In this document: piece by piece, positions 18,772-28,089 of the stretch | How positions within the stretch are numbered: the first letter of the stretch is position 1 | Layout of the letters: each line of letters starts with the position of its first letter | From: Streptomyces marinisediminis | GTDB taxonomy: Bacteria > Actinomycetota > Actinomycetes > Streptomycetales > Streptomycetaceae | Assembly: GCF_026262575.1 (NCBI RefSeq) | Contig: NZ_JAPKFL010000004.1 | Span: 186,001-250,000, forward strand | Reading direction: 5' to 3' | Length of the DNA: 64,000 nt | Made by a program: the position numbers and the translations under genes | Notes under the pieces: generated by a model | The model's database searches: none | What the model saw: only the letters and a program-made list of their open reading frames with translations | What the model was told of the DNA's origin: nothing

Positions 18772-19659
18772 CTACGCGAAGACGACGGTGCGGTGGCCGT
18801 TGAGCAGCACCCGGTGCTCGCTGTGCCACTTGACCGCGCGGGCCAGCGCCTGGCACTCCACGTCGCGGCCGACGGCGACGAGCTGTTCCGGCGTCACCTC
18901 GTGGCCGACGCGCTCGACCTCCTGCTCGATGATCGGCCCCTCGTCCAGGTCCGCCGTCACGTAGTGCGCGGTCGCGCCGATCAGCTTCACCCCGCGGGCG
19001 TGCGCCTGGTGGTAGGGCTTGGCGCCCTTGAAGCTCGGCAGGAAGGAGTGGTGGATGTTGATGATCCGCCCAGGCAGCGCCTTGCACAGATCGTCCGAGA
19101 GCACCTGCATGTAGCGGGCGAGGACGACGAGTTCCACGCGCTCGGCCGCCACCAGGTCCAGCAGCTTCGCCTCGGCCTCCGCCTTGGTGTCCCGGGTGAC
19201 CGGGATGTGGTGGAAGGGGATGCCGTAGGAGCCGACGAGCTCGGCGAAGTCGGTGTGGTTGGAGACGACGGCGACGATCTCCACCGGCAGCGCGCCGATG
19301 CGTCCGCGGAAGAGCAGGTCGTTCAGGCAGTGCCCGAACTTGCTGACCATCAGCACCACGCGCATCCTGGCCTCGGCCCGGTGGAGCTGCCAGTCCATCG
19401 CGAAGCTGTCCCCGATCGCGGCGAACGACGCGCGCAGCTTGTCCAGCGTCACCGGCGGATCGGCGCTGAAGTGGACGCGCATGAAGAACAGGCCGGTGTC
19501 GTGGTCGCCGAACTGCCGGCTGTCCTCGATGTTGCAGCCGGTCATGAACAGGTAGCTGGACACGGCGTGCACGATGCCCTGTTTGTCCGGGCAGGAGAGC
19601 GTGAGGACGTACTGGTCGGCGGGGGCCGGGTCAGGGGCGGCGGCGGGCGGCGGCGTCAT
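18772..19659 (-). CDS. purU: Formyltetrahydrofolate deformylase PurU
   Basis: A 295-residue enzyme that hydrolyses 10-formyl-THF to THF and formate, balancing one-carbon pools. An N-terminal ACT domain (about 15-95, YVLTLSCPDKQGIVHAVS) precedes the formyltransferase-like domain with the catalytic Asn-His-Asp set: NIHHSFLPSF and DLDEGPIIEQ. The ATG start lacks a strong ribosome site, and a GTG two codons earlier is possible. The protein length is normal for the family. Confidence 0.95.
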   Translation of the reverse strand: MTPPPAAAPDPAPADQYVLTLSCPDKQGIVHAVSSYLFMTGCNIEDSRQFGDHDTGLFFMRVHFSADPPVTLDKLRASFAAIGDSFAMDWQLHRAEARMRVVLMVSKFGHCLNDLLFRGRIGALPVEIVAVVSNHTDFAELVGSYGIPFHHIPVTRDTKAEAEAKLLDLVAAERVELVVLARYMQVLSDDLCKALPGRIINIHHSFLPSFKGAKPYHQAHARGVKLIGATAHYVTADLDEGPIIEQEVERVGHEVTPEQLVAVGRDVECQALARAVKWHSEHRVLLNGHRTVVFA

Positions 19660-19691
19660 GGGCACCAGGGTGGCACATCCGGCGCCGCGGC

Positions 19692-20138
19692 TCAGGCCGC
19701 TCGCAGCATCACGGCCAGCACCTCCAGGGACTTCGGCGGCTCGTCCGGGTCCTCTCCGTCGCTCCCGGCGAGCAGGACGTGGGCCTCCCGGGCGGCCTGC
19801 CGCGCCTCGGCCCAGCCGGGGTGCTCCAGGTACGCGGCCACCGGGGCGTCCGCGCCGACCTGGTGGAGAATGCGCAACACCCGCAGCACGGCGGCGTCCA
19901 CGGCCGCCGCCTCCGCGGCGTCCCGGAAGACCGCGCCGACGTACTTCTCCGCCGACCAGTGATCCAGCCAGGTGTCCTCCACCAAGCGGTAGACGGCGTC
20001 CGTCACGTCCCCGTAGCCGGGACGCCCGGCGAGCCAGTACGTCTGCTGGAAGACGGGGTCGGAGAGCATGTGCAGCGCCGAGCGCACGTTGCTGCGCCAG
20101 CGCCACCACGGCATGTCGTTGACCGGCATGCCGCCCAT
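19692..20138 (-). CDS. Conserved Streptomyces protein of SCO4402 type
   Basis: A 148-residue protein beginning MGGMPVNDMPWWRWRSN, with YGDVTDAVYRLVEDTWLDHWSAEKY and a helical C-terminus. I recognise it as a conserved actinomycete protein of unknown function that commonly lies next to purU. A GTG at 20192 would add 18 residues, and neither start has a clear ribosome site. It ends 33 bp upstream of purU on the same strand, so the two probably form a transcription unit. Confidence 0.75.
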   Translation of the reverse strand: MGGMPVNDMPWWRWRSNVRSALHMLSDPVFQQTYWLAGRPGYGDVTDAVYRLVEDTWLDHWSAEKYVGAVFRDAAEAAAVDAAVLRVLRILHQVGADAPVAAYLEHPGWAEARQAAREAHVLLAGSDGEDPDEPPKSLEVLAVMLRAA

Positions 20139-20347
20139 GGTGGAGTACCGACGGCCGCTGCGGGAAGGGCTCTCGTGGGCTTGCACGGTCACCGATCGTA
20201 CGTTCCGCCCCCGCGGGGCGTTCCGGGAGGTGCCCGCCGGACGGCCACGCGGCCCCGACCTCGGCACTCCCGTTCTTCACCTGCAGGCCACGTCCGGTTC
20301 GGCTGCCATCACTCCGTCGTTACGTGTGCCCGGCAGGCTCGCCTGAC

Positions 20348-21742
20348 ATGACCGCCTGGCGCGCACTCCGCGACCCCCGTCCCGTCACCGCCGCCGCCCT
20401 CGCCGTCGCCGCGCTCGCCGCCACGGTCACCGGGTGCGGCGCACTGCCCGGGAACTCGGCCAACGCGCCGATCACCGTCATGACCTGGGCGCCACACGAT
20501 ACCAAGGCCACCAACATGCCCGGCATGACGGCGGTCGCCACCGCCTACGCCCGCTGGGTGAACGACAACGGCGGCATCAACGGCCGCGAGCTGAAGGTCG
20601 TCACCTGCGACGAGGGCAACGACAGCGTGCGCGCCGCGCGGTGCGCGGAGCAGGCGCGGGACGTGGGCGCCGTGGCCGTCGTCGGCTCCTACACCCAGCA
20701 CGCCCGCACCGTCATGCCCGCGCTGGAGGTGGCCGGCATCCCCTACCTCGGCGGCTACGGGCTCACCGAGGAGGAGCTGTCCAGCCCGCTGTCCTTCCCC
20801 GTCAACGGCGGCCAGCCCGCGCTCGTCGCGGGCAGCGGGCGGCAGCTCGCCGACGTCTGCGGACAGGTGGCGCTCGTGCGGCCCGACACCATCGCGGGCG
20901 ACGAGCTGCCCGGTCTGTTCAACGCCGGGCTGCGCACCGGCCGCGCCGCGCCCGCGACGGACGTGCGCGCCCCGGAGGACTCCGCCTCCTACACCGACGA
21001 GGCCCGACGCGCCCTGCACAGCGCGGGCGTGGCGGCCGGGGACGCCCCCGCGAAGGGCGCCGAGCCGGACACCGGCGGGTACGCCACGGTCGCGGAGACG
21101 GCGCCGACCGGGTCCGCGGCCGAGCGGCCCGGCGGCCCCGGCGACACGGCGGACGACCCGGGCGACCCGGAGTCCTGCGTGGCCACCGCGCTCGGCGGCC
21201 GCACCGGCACCTTCCTCGACTCCTTCGCCCGGGTCCGCGACGACGCCTCGGCCGTGACGCTCGCCTCCGTCCTCGGCAGCGTCGAGCAGTCGCTGGTGAA
21301 CCGCACCGGCGGCGCGGACAGTTTGCTGGAAGGCAGCTACGTCACCAGTTGGTACCCGGCCGCCCAGGAGCCGGTGTGGGACGAGATGCGGGGCGTCCTG
21401 GACACCTACGCCTTCGGGGACAACCGCATCGACCCGGCCGACCCCGGCGTGCAGACGACGTGGGTCGCCTACACCGTGCTGCGCTCCGTGCTGCGGTCGA
21501 TGGGCGACACGGAGATCACCCACCGCACCTTCCACCAGGCGCTGGACGACACCGGGCCGGTCAGCACGGGCGGCATCACCCCGGAGCTGAGCTGGCACTA
21601 CGACGACCTGCTCGCCGCGCCGTCCTACCCGCGCATCGTCAACGCGATGGTCAACTTCCAGCAGGTGCGCGGGGGTCGCCTGGTGGCCAGCCAGAAGGAG
21701 CCGGTCGACATGGGCGGGACCCTCGAGGAGCTGATGAGCTGA
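20348..21742 (+). CDS. Branched-chain-amino-acid-type ABC substrate-binding lipoprotein
   Basis: A 464-residue exported protein. A lipoprotein signal ends in the lipobox VTGC (Cys near residue 30). The periplasmic-binding type I fold is seen at WVNDNGGINGRELKVVTCDEGND and VGSYTQHARTVMPALEVAGIPYLGG. A low-complexity Gly/Asp/Pro insert lies in the middle. No permease or ATPase genes are adjacent, so it may be an orphan receptor or sensor. The ATG at 20348 is preferred over an earlier start because it places the signal peptide at the N-terminus. Confidence 0.85.
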   Translation: MTAWRALRDPRPVTAAALAVAALAATVTGCGALPGNSANAPITVMTWAPHDTKATNMPGMTAVATAYARWVNDNGGINGRELKVVTCDEGNDSVRAARCAEQARDVGAVAVVGSYTQHARTVMPALEVAGIPYLGGYGLTEEELSSPLSFPVNGGQPALVAGSGRQLADVCGQVALVRPDTIAGDELPGLFNAGLRTGRAAPATDVRAPEDSASYTDEARRALHSAGVAAGDAPAKGAEPDTGGYATVAETAPTGSAAERPGGPGDTADDPGDPESCVATALGGRTGTFLDSFARVRDDASAVTLASVLGSVEQSLVNRTGGADSLLEGSYVTSWYPAAQEPVWDEMRGVLDTYAFGDNRIDPADPGVQTTWVAYTVLRSVLRSMGDTEITHRTFHQALDDTGPVSTGGITPELSWHYDDLLAAPSYPRIVNAMVNFQQVRGGRLVASQKEPVDMGGTLEELMS

Positions 21743-21757
21743 CCCGGGCGGGGCCAT

Positions 21758-21779
21758 CCGCCGGGCGGCCCTCCGGCGG
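21758..21779. terminator. Hairpin between convergent genes
   Basis: CCGCCGG (21758-21764) pairs with CCGGCGG (21773-21779) in the 56-bp gap between the lipoprotein gene and the convergent Pro-rich protein gene. It is a probable bidirectional terminator. Confidence 0.5.
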
Positions 21780-21798
21780 GGCCCGCCCGGTCACGGGG

Positions 21799-23442
21799 TC
21801 AGAGCTGCGTCGGCTGCCGTTCGGTGAGCCCGTGCTCGCGGGCGACCGGGTTCCACAGCTCCGCGGCCTGCTCCTTGGCCTCCGTCGCCTCGCCGCTCGC
21901 GGCCGTCGCCTCGGTCAGCGCGTCCGTCGACTTCGCCTGGCCGCCGGGGCAACCGCCGTCGGCGGCCACGTCGTCCGCCCAGTCGGCGTAGTGCTCGTCG
22001 GCGGCGGCCGACGCCTCCCACGCCGTGGTGAGCCGGTCCGCGAGCCGCTCGTGGTCGGGGAGCAGGTCGAGGTCGAGCTCCCCGAGCCGGGAGACCAGGT
22101 CGTTGCGCTGGTCCGCCGCGTCCCGCAGGTCCGTCGCGGCCTGGTCGAGCTTCCGGCACTCCTTGATGCGCTGCACCGAGCTGATGACCGTGTCGCGGCT
22201 GGCGTTGCTGTCGGCCAGCAGCTCGTCCAGGGCCCGCGCCTGGTCCTCGACCGTCTCGCCGCCCTCCGGCTCGCCCCCGGCGGACGGCTCGGCGCTGGCC
22301 TGCGGCCGAGCGGGCTCCTTCGGGTCGTCCCCGCCGCTCATCGCCGCGCCGACGATCAGTCCCGTGCCGACGATGACGACGGCGGCGATGGCACCGACGA
22401 CGTAGGTGGTGCGCCTGCGGCCGCCGGACCCGCCCGGGCCCGCCGGCTCGGGGCCGCCGTGGCCCGACCCGCCGCCCGGACCGGGGGGCGGCGGCTGGTG
22501 TCCGGCGGGCGGATAGCCGTACCCGGACGGACCCTGCGGGTAGCCGTAGCCGGTCGGGGGCTGCTGCGGGTAGCCGTACCCGGGCCCGGGCCGCTGCGGG
22601 TAGCCGTACCCGGGCGGGCGCGGGGCGGCGGGCGGCGGGGTGGCACCGGCCGCCGGGCGGAAGAGGCTGTCGAACTCGGCCGGGGGCGTCCTGCCCTGGT
22701 CGGGCGCGGCCGACGGGGCGCCGAACGGCTCGCCGGGCGACTGCTGGGGCGGCGGCTGGTGCGGTGGCCGGTGCTGGCCGTGGGGCTGCTGCGGCTGCGC
22801 CGGGTGGTGCGGGGACTGGCGGGGGACGCGGCGAAGCTGCTGCGTGGCCTCCGGGTTGCCCGCGGCCTGCTCCGGGTGCCCCTCCCCGGGGTAGGGCGGG
22901 ATGACGCGGGTGGCGTCCGCGTCGCCGGGCGCGCCCTGCGGAGGCAGCAGCCGGGTCTCCTCGCCCGCTCCGGCCTGGCCGGGGTAGGGCGGCGGGTCGC
23001 CGTAGGCGGGCGCGGCGGGCTGGGGCGGGAGCAGCCGCGTCTCGTCGTGCGCACCGGGCGCGGCCTCGGCCGGGGGCGGCTGCGCCGGGGGTGGGGCGTA
23101 CGGCGCGGGCTGCTGCGGCGGCAGGAGCCGCGTCTCGTCGTGCGCCCCCGGCACGGCGGGCGGCCCCGCCGGGGGAGCGGGCGGCTGCGCCGGGGGCGGC
23201 GGCTGGTGCGGCGGGGGCGGCGGCTGGTGCGGCGGGGCGGCGGGCTGGTGGGCGGGTGGCTGCTGCGGCGGGGCGGCCGCGTCTCCCGGGCCCCAGGGCT
23301 GGCCCCACGGCTGGCCCCCGGACGGTGCGGCCTGCGGGGGCTGCGGGGTCTCGTGCTGCCGGGGGTGCCACGGCCGGCCGCCGTTCGACGGCAGGACCAC
23401 ACCTTCGCGCGGCTCGTCGCCCTGTCCGCTGTGCGCTGTCAC
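21799..23442 (-). CDS. Pro/Gln-rich single-pass membrane protein with ETRLLPP repeats
   Basis: A 547-residue protein. The GTG start has an AAGGAG ribosome site at good spacing. The first about 350 residues are disordered, Pro/Gln/Gly-rich, with four related elements (HDETRLLPPQ twice, EETRLLPPQ, DATRVIPP) and four GYGYPQ/GYGYPP units. A transmembrane segment (TTYVVGAIAAVVIVGTGLI) follows RRR, which places the disordered half in the cytoplasm. About 160 extracellular residues with a few Cys follow. The family is known as hypothetical in streptomycetes. The threonine in each repeat could be a phosphorylation site for a Hanks kinase, which is my inference. Confidence 0.75.
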   Translation of the reverse strand: MTAHSGQGDEPREGVVLPSNGGRPWHPRQHETPQPPQAAPSGGQPWGQPWGPGDAAAPPQQPPAHQPAAPPHQPPPPPHQPPPPAQPPAPPAGPPAVPGAHDETRLLPPQQPAPYAPPPAQPPPAEAAPGAHDETRLLPPQPAAPAYGDPPPYPGQAGAGEETRLLPPQGAPGDADATRVIPPYPGEGHPEQAAGNPEATQQLRRVPRQSPHHPAQPQQPHGQHRPPHQPPPQQSPGEPFGAPSAAPDQGRTPPAEFDSLFRPAAGATPPPAAPRPPGYGYPQRPGPGYGYPQQPPTGYGYPQGPSGYGYPPAGHQPPPPGPGGGSGHGGPEPAGPGGSGGRRRTTYVVGAIAAVVIVGTGLIVGAAMSGGDDPKEPARPQASAEPSAGGEPEGGETVEDQARALDELLADSNASRDTVISSVQRIKECRKLDQAATDLRDAADQRNDLVSRLGELDLDLLPDHERLADRLTTAWEASAAADEHYADWADDVAADGGCPGGQAKSTDALTEATAASGEATEAKEQAAELWNPVAREHGLTERQPTQL

Positions 23443-23623
23443 CGACCGGCTCCTTAGACCTGTGCACCGATCACGCCCACCCGACCCGTACGGAGGGCGC
23501 GTTGACCTCACGGCCCCCGTGACGGGATGCCAGCGGGTCACGCTACCCGGTGTCCCGCACAGGCGACCACGTCGTCCCCCGCACGGGTCGCCGGAGCCGC
23601 CCGCCGGGTGTCCGGTGACGGGG

Positions 23624-25027
23624 TCAGGCGCCCACCGTCGCCTCCGCGCTCGGGCGGGCCCGCTCGGCGAAGGCGCGGACGATGTCCTCCCCGGCGAAGG
23701 GCTCCAGGCGCTGGTGGAAGGCGTCCAGGTACTCCTGGCCCCGCTGCGAGCGCAGCCCGCGCAGCGCGTCCAGCGCCTGGGCCGCGGTGTGACACGCCTC
23801 GTCGACGTGGCGCTGGGCGGCCTGCGCGTCGGCCAGGAGCAGCAGGTCGATGGCCCGCCGCCGGGTGCGCGACTCGGGGTGCTGGGCGAGCGCCTCCTCC
23901 GCGCGGCGCCGGGCGGGCCCGGGCTGGCCGAGGTCGCGGTGGCAGTGGGCCAGCTCGTCGGCGAGGTAGGCGGCGTCGAAGTGGGCGATCCAGGCCGGGT
24001 CGTCGCCCGCGTCCGTCGCGGCCTGGGCCCGCTCGAACGCCGACAGGGCGCGGCCCGCGGCCACCTGGCAGGCCCGGTTGTCGCCGATCAGCGCGTGGCC
24101 GCGGGCCTCGGCGGCGTGGAACATGGCCTCGGTGCGCGGCGTCACCCGGCCGCGCGTGCCCTCCTGGGCGGCGCGGGCCAGTTGGGCGATCTCGCGCGGG
24201 TTGCCGAGCGACGCGGCGAGGTGGCTCATGCCCGCGGCCAGCACGTAGCCGCCGTACGCGCGGTCGCCCCCGGCCTGTGCGAGCCGCAGCGCCTGGATGT
24301 AGTGGCGCTGGGCCAGGCCGGGGCGCCCGGTGTCCACGGCCATGTACCCGGCCAGCTCGCTGAGCCGGGCGGCGGCGGCGAACAGCGCCCGGCCGACCGA
24401 CTCCCGGTAGGAGCCGGCCAGCAGCCCCGAGACGACGCCGCTGAGGTAGTGGGCGAGGACGGGGCGCACGTGGCCGCTGCCGAAGCGGTGGTCCAGGTCG
24501 GACAGGGCCGCGGTGGTGGCCCGCACCGCCGCCACGTCGCCGGGGCCGACGCGCGGTCCGCTGCCGCGCTCGACCTGGGCGTCCGGCGCGGAGATCAGCC
24601 AGTCCCGGCTCGGCTCGACCAGCGCGGAGGCGGCCGCGGAGTGCCCGGTGAGGAAGTCCTGGCTGCCGACGTCGCCGCGCCACAGCTCGCGGGCCAGCTC
24701 GACGGCCTCGGGCACGTCGGCCGCGTACCGCAGGCCGATCGACGAGCCCTGGTCCCGGCCGACGGCCATGCCGATCTCGTCGACGGTGACGGCGCGTCCC
24801 AGCTTGCGGCCCAGCGCCTTGGCGATCATCGCGGGCGCCTGCCCGCGCGGCTGCTGGCCGCGCAGCCAGCGGGCCACGGAGGTCTTGTCGTAGCGCAGGT
24901 CGAGCCCGTGCTCGGCCCCGGCGAGGTTGACGCGGCGGGCCAGCCCGGCGTTGGAGCAGCCCGCCTCCTCGATGAGGGCGGCGAGGCGGTCGTTGGGCTG
25001 GCGCGCGGTGAGCGGTCTTGCGGCCAT
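23624..25027 (-). CDS. NsdA-like regulator of differentiation and secondary metabolism
   Basis: A 467-residue cytosolic protein. It begins with a helix-turn-helix-like segment (RLAALIEEAGCSNAGLARRV, YDKTSVARWLRGQQP) followed by TPR-like helical repeats, for example YIQALRLAQAGGDRAYGGYV. I recognise strong similarity to the Streptomyces NsdA family, whose founding member negatively affects sporulation and antibiotic production in S. coelicolor. The name is by family; paralogs exist, so orthology is not claimed. The 226-bp divergent region upstream carries a striking CACGTG inverted repeat. Confidence 0.82.
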   Translation of the reverse strand: MAARPLTARQPNDRLAALIEEAGCSNAGLARRVNLAGAEHGLDLRYDKTSVARWLRGQQPRGQAPAMIAKALGRKLGRAVTVDEIGMAVGRDQGSSIGLRYAADVPEAVELARELWRGDVGSQDFLTGHSAAASALVEPSRDWLISAPDAQVERGSGPRVGPGDVAAVRATTAALSDLDHRFGSGHVRPVLAHYLSGVVSGLLAGSYRESVGRALFAAAARLSELAGYMAVDTGRPGLAQRHYIQALRLAQAGGDRAYGGYVLAAGMSHLAASLGNPREIAQLARAAQEGTRGRVTPRTEAMFHAAEARGHALIGDNRACQVAAGRALSAFERAQAATDAGDDPAWIAHFDAAYLADELAHCHRDLGQPGPARRRAEEALAQHPESRTRRRAIDLLLLADAQAAQRHVDEACHTAAQALDALRGLRSQRGQEYLDAFHQRLEPFAGEDIVRAFAERARPSAEATVGA

Positions 25028-25155
25028 ACGGTGTCCCCTTCGGACCGACGAGGGTGCGGGCGACGCACCCGGGAGCGCACCCGGTGTGGTTACCCAGCCA
25101 CATCGCCCGGTGCGGTGCGCGCCCCCCGCCGTGCACCCGTGCGCCCCCGTGACCG

Positions 25156-25180
25156 ACCACGTGCACCACCGTCACGTGGT
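25156..25180. promoter_or_regulatory. Inverted repeat of two CACGTG sites
   Basis: ACCACGTG (25156-25163) and CACGTGGT (25173-25180) are perfect inverted arms with a 9-bp spacer. Each arm contains the palindrome CACGTG. The element sits between the NsdA-like gene and the divergent primase-like gene and is a likely operator for one or both. Confidence 0.55.
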
Positions 25181-25253
25181 TGCCGTAACGTTGCGCCGCG
25201 CGGAACCACCCGGACGGCCGTAACCCCGGCCCGGCGGCGCAGTTGGGATCTGC

Positions 25254-25979
25254 GTGGAAGAGACGACCGCAGTCACTTTGGCCCCTGCGGCCCCGACGGC
25301 ATCACCCCTGCGCCCCCCGGCGCCCGCCTCGGCGCCGCGCCCGGTGCCCGGCCAACGCGGCGACACCCTGCTGGACCACGCCGTGCGCTACGCCGGCGAG
25401 CGGCACTGGGACGTACTGCCCGGAAGCTGGCTGGAGATCGTCGACGGCGTGCCGCGCTGCGTCTGCCGGGAGGCGATGTGCCCCTCCCCCGGCGCGCACC
25501 CGCTCCGGTCGGCCTGGGCGGCGGAGACCGCGGGCAGCGGCCCCGGCGCCCGCCGCCTGTGGGAGCGCACGCCGTTCGCCTCCGTGCTGCTGCCCACGGG
25601 CCGCACGTTCGACGCCGTGGACGTGCCGGAGGTCGCCGGGTGCCTGGCGCTGGCCCGGATGGAGCGGCTGGACGTGCCGCTGGGCCCGGTGACGAGCACG
25701 CCGCACGGCCGCATGCTGTTCTTCGTCCTGCCGGGCGCGGCGGCGAAGGCACCGGGCGTGATCCGCCGGCTGGGCTGGTCGCCCGGCGCGCTGGACCTCA
25801 CGACGCGGGGCGACGGCGACTGGGTCGCCGCACCGCCGACGCGGGTGGGCGCGCGCGGCTCCGTGCAGTGGGCCCGGCGCCCCACGGCCGCCAACCGCTG
25901 GCTGCCCGACGCGGACGCGCTGCTGCCACACCTGGCGTACGCGTGCGGCCAGGAGGCCGCCACCTCCCGGGAGCGGTGA
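25254..25979 (+). CDS. Primase/polymerase N-terminal-like (PriPol-type) protein
   Basis: A 241-residue protein resembling the stand-alone bifunctional DNA primase/polymerase N-terminal domain family of actinomycetes. Features include HAVRYAGERHWDVLPG, a Cys-rich CVCREAMCPSPGAHPL, and DWVAAPPTRVG near the C-terminus. The family's catalytic acidic residues are not obvious, so enzymatic activity is uncertain and a regulatory role is possible. A GTG start fits the divergent arrangement with the NsdA-like gene, though the ribosome site is weak. Confidence 0.65.
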   Translation: MEETTAVTLAPAAPTASPLRPPAPASAPRPVPGQRGDTLLDHAVRYAGERHWDVLPGSWLEIVDGVPRCVCREAMCPSPGAHPLRSAWAAETAGSGPGARRLWERTPFASVLLPTGRTFDAVDVPEVAGCLALARMERLDVPLGPVTSTPHGRMLFFVLPGAAAKAPGVIRRLGWSPGALDLTTRGDGDWVAAPPTRVGARGSVQWARRPTAANRWLPDADALLPHLAYACGQEAATSRER

Positions 25980-26434
25980 GCACGCGGCGCCCCCGGCCAC
26001 GGCACGCGAACGCCGCCCCTGCCGCCAGGCCATCCGCACCCCCGGGCCGAGGGCCGCCCGCCCAGGCAACCGCCCGCGCCGCTCGGGCAGACGCCCGCAC
26101 CACCGCACCACCCGGGCCGACGGCCGCGCCGCCCGCACCGACGGCTGCCGCACCGCCGCCTGTACGCCCGCGTCCGGCACGACAGGACGCGGGCGCGAGC
26201 ACCTGGGCCGTGACCACGACAACCCACCCGTGCCGCCCGGACCGCCGGGCCGGGCCGGGCCGACGGTCGGCGCCTGCGCCGCCCGTGCCGCCCGCGTCGA
26301 CGACCACCCACCGGCTGCCCGTGCCGCCCCGGGCCGACGGCCGCCACTTTGGCCCACGGCCCGGGGGCCTCGCGTCGACGCGCAGGGGAGCGTGCCGGGC
26401 GTCTCGCGCCCGCCGTCGGCCAAGCCCCGGTGCG
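25980..26434. terminator. Convergent intergenic stretch with a perfect 11-bp stem
   Basis: CGCCCGCGTCC (26165-26175) pairs perfectly with GGACGCGGGCG (26185-26195) around a 9-nt loop, a strong terminator usable by both convergent genes. Around it are loose repeats of a GGGCCGACGGCCGC-like unit. No gene is seen in the 455 bases. Confidence 0.65.
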
Positions 26435-27403
26435 TCAGCCGAGGTGGGGCACCGCGTCCGCCGGGAAGTGGCGGGCCAGGAACGGGTCGACCGCCCGGCG
26501 CCAGGCGGCGGGCTGGTCGTGGTGGACGAGGTGGCCCGCGTCGGCGACCTCCGCGTACTCGCCGCGCGGCAGGACGCGCACCATCTCCTGCGCCTCCGCG
26601 CGGCCGAGTTCGCCGTCGACGCCGCGGACCACGAGCGCCGGGCAGCACACCTGCGCCAGCTCGTCCCAGTGCGCGTCGTGCACCCACGCCTCGCGCGCCT
26701 GGAGCATCTGGCGGCGGGAGAACACCGGACGCCAGCCGTCGGCCCGCTCGGCCATGACCTCGGCGTAGAACTCGCCGCGGGAGGGGCTCGGGCGCTCCAG
26801 GACCGGGTCCTCCGCCCCGAACCAGCGCCGGACGTCGGCCAGCGTCGCGAAGGGCAGCGGCCAGGAGCGGAACCACGCCTCCCACTGGCGTTGGGAGTGC
26901 TCGCCCAGCGCGGACGCCCGCATGTCGCAGATGACCAGGGCGCGGACCAGGTCCGGGCGGCGGGCGGCGAGCTGCCAGGCGGTGAGCGCACCCATGGAGT
27001 GGCCGATCAGCGCGACGGGGCCCAGCGCCAGTTGCTCGATCGCGGCCTCGGCGTCGTCGACGAACGCGTCCCGGTCGAACGGGCCGTGCTCGGGCTTGTC
27101 ACTGCGGCCGTGGCCGCGCTGGTCGAGCCCGACGGCGCGGTAGCGGTCGGACAGCCAGCGGGCGGTGGGGGCCCAGTGGGACGCGCGCCCCATGAGCCCG
27201 TGCAGCAACAGCACGGCCGGCCCGGGCGGCCGCTCGCCGTCCGGCGCGCCCCGTCCGGGCGGGACGCCGGCCCGCGCGTCCGGGCCCGGCCCGGAGGCGC
27301 GCCGACCGGGCAGCACCTTGGGCGGATCGGTGTACTCCCAGGCGGCGAGCCGCAGCCCGCCCGAACCGGTGACATCGATGCGTCGCACCATCCGATCCGA
27401 CAC
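26435..27403 (-). CDS. Alpha/beta-hydrolase fold protein
   Basis: An approximately 322-residue hydrolase. The oxyanion segment is LLHGLMGRASHW, the nucleophile Ser is in GHSMGA near 133, and the catalytic His is in DAGHLVHHDQP near the C-terminus. Other conserved pieces are VGLDQRGHGRSDKP. A Gly/Pro/Arg-rich insert of about 40 residues precedes the first strand. The start is uncertain among GTG 27403 and ATG 27391. Substrate unknown. Upstream, TCGAA (27501-27505) and TTCGA (27512-27516) form a small inverted repeat in the likely promoter. Confidence 0.82.
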   Translation of the reverse strand: MSDRMVRRIDVTGSGGLRLAAWEYTDPPKVLPGRRASGPGPDARAGVPPGRGAPDGERPPGPAVLLLHGLMGRASHWAPTARWLSDRYRAVGLDQRGHGRSDKPEHGPFDRDAFVDDAEAAIEQLALGPVALIGHSMGALTAWQLAARRPDLVRALVICDMRASALGEHSQRQWEAWFRSWPLPFATLADVRRWFGAEDPVLERPSPSRGEFYAEVMAERADGWRPVFSRRQMLQAREAWVHDAHWDELAQVCCPALVVRGVDGELGRAEAQEMVRVLPRGEYAEVADAGHLVHHDQPAAWRRAVDPFLARHFPADAVPHLG

Positions 27404-28089
27404 CCCCGTTCCCGCGTCCGTCGCAGTCACTGCCGCCCCTGCCGCTTCCTCGCCCGCCGCCCGGGGCACTGCCCGGACGCGCGACGCACACCCCACGCTA
27501 TCGAACGACCATTCGAACAGAGGGGAAAGCCACCCAACTTCCCTCGTACGTGTGACGGCTCACCACGGTTGACCGCCGCCCCCACGGGGAGAGACCTAGC
27601 GGGAGACGGGCGTCGCGCACAACCGGGAGGTACCGGGCGCCCGTGGGAGCGGCCCGGGACGCTCGGGGACTCGGGCCGCACCCGGAGGGGGCGGCGGGGA
27701 GCATGGCTCCGGCCGCGCACGGCGCCGGGGTCCTGACGTGTTCGGGGCACACCCTCCGCCCTCTTCTCGCTCGTGCCGGTGGACCGGCGTGCGGCCACTC
27801 ACAGCCGACGTGGAGCCAACAGGGTGTCACGCCGCGCAGCCGTCCGGGCGCGTTCCGCTGAACTTCACCGGGAAGAGGCGGCCTTGACATCCCGTTCGCC
27901 GCGAACCGGCGAGGCCACCGCGCGCGGACCGCCCCCGGCCCGGCCGGGGCGGCTCTCGCCGGGCGAGCCGTCCCCGCCGGTCCGGTCGACGCCCACCGCC
28001 CGCGCCGCTTCCGCCGGTCCGGGGTCGTCTCCGGCGTGCCCGGCCGCCCGCCTCCCGACCGCTCCGCGCTCCCCCGCCGTCCAGCGCTC
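27404..28089. other. Long stretch without a gene
   Basis: About 690 bases lie between the hydrolase start and the DmdR stop. The part next to the hydrolase is locally AT-richer (near 27500-27560) and carries a TCGAA-N6-TTCGA inverted repeat, so it probably holds that gene's promoter. GCGGCCCG (27649-27656) and CGGGCCGC (27672-27679) form a hairpin. Open frames here have no ribosome site and no recognisable domain. Confidence 0.45.

Noticed and set aside
27427..27890. Minus-strand frames in the gap before dmdR1
   Set aside because: No ribosome site, low-complexity Arg/Pro composition, and overlap with the probable hydrolase promoter.
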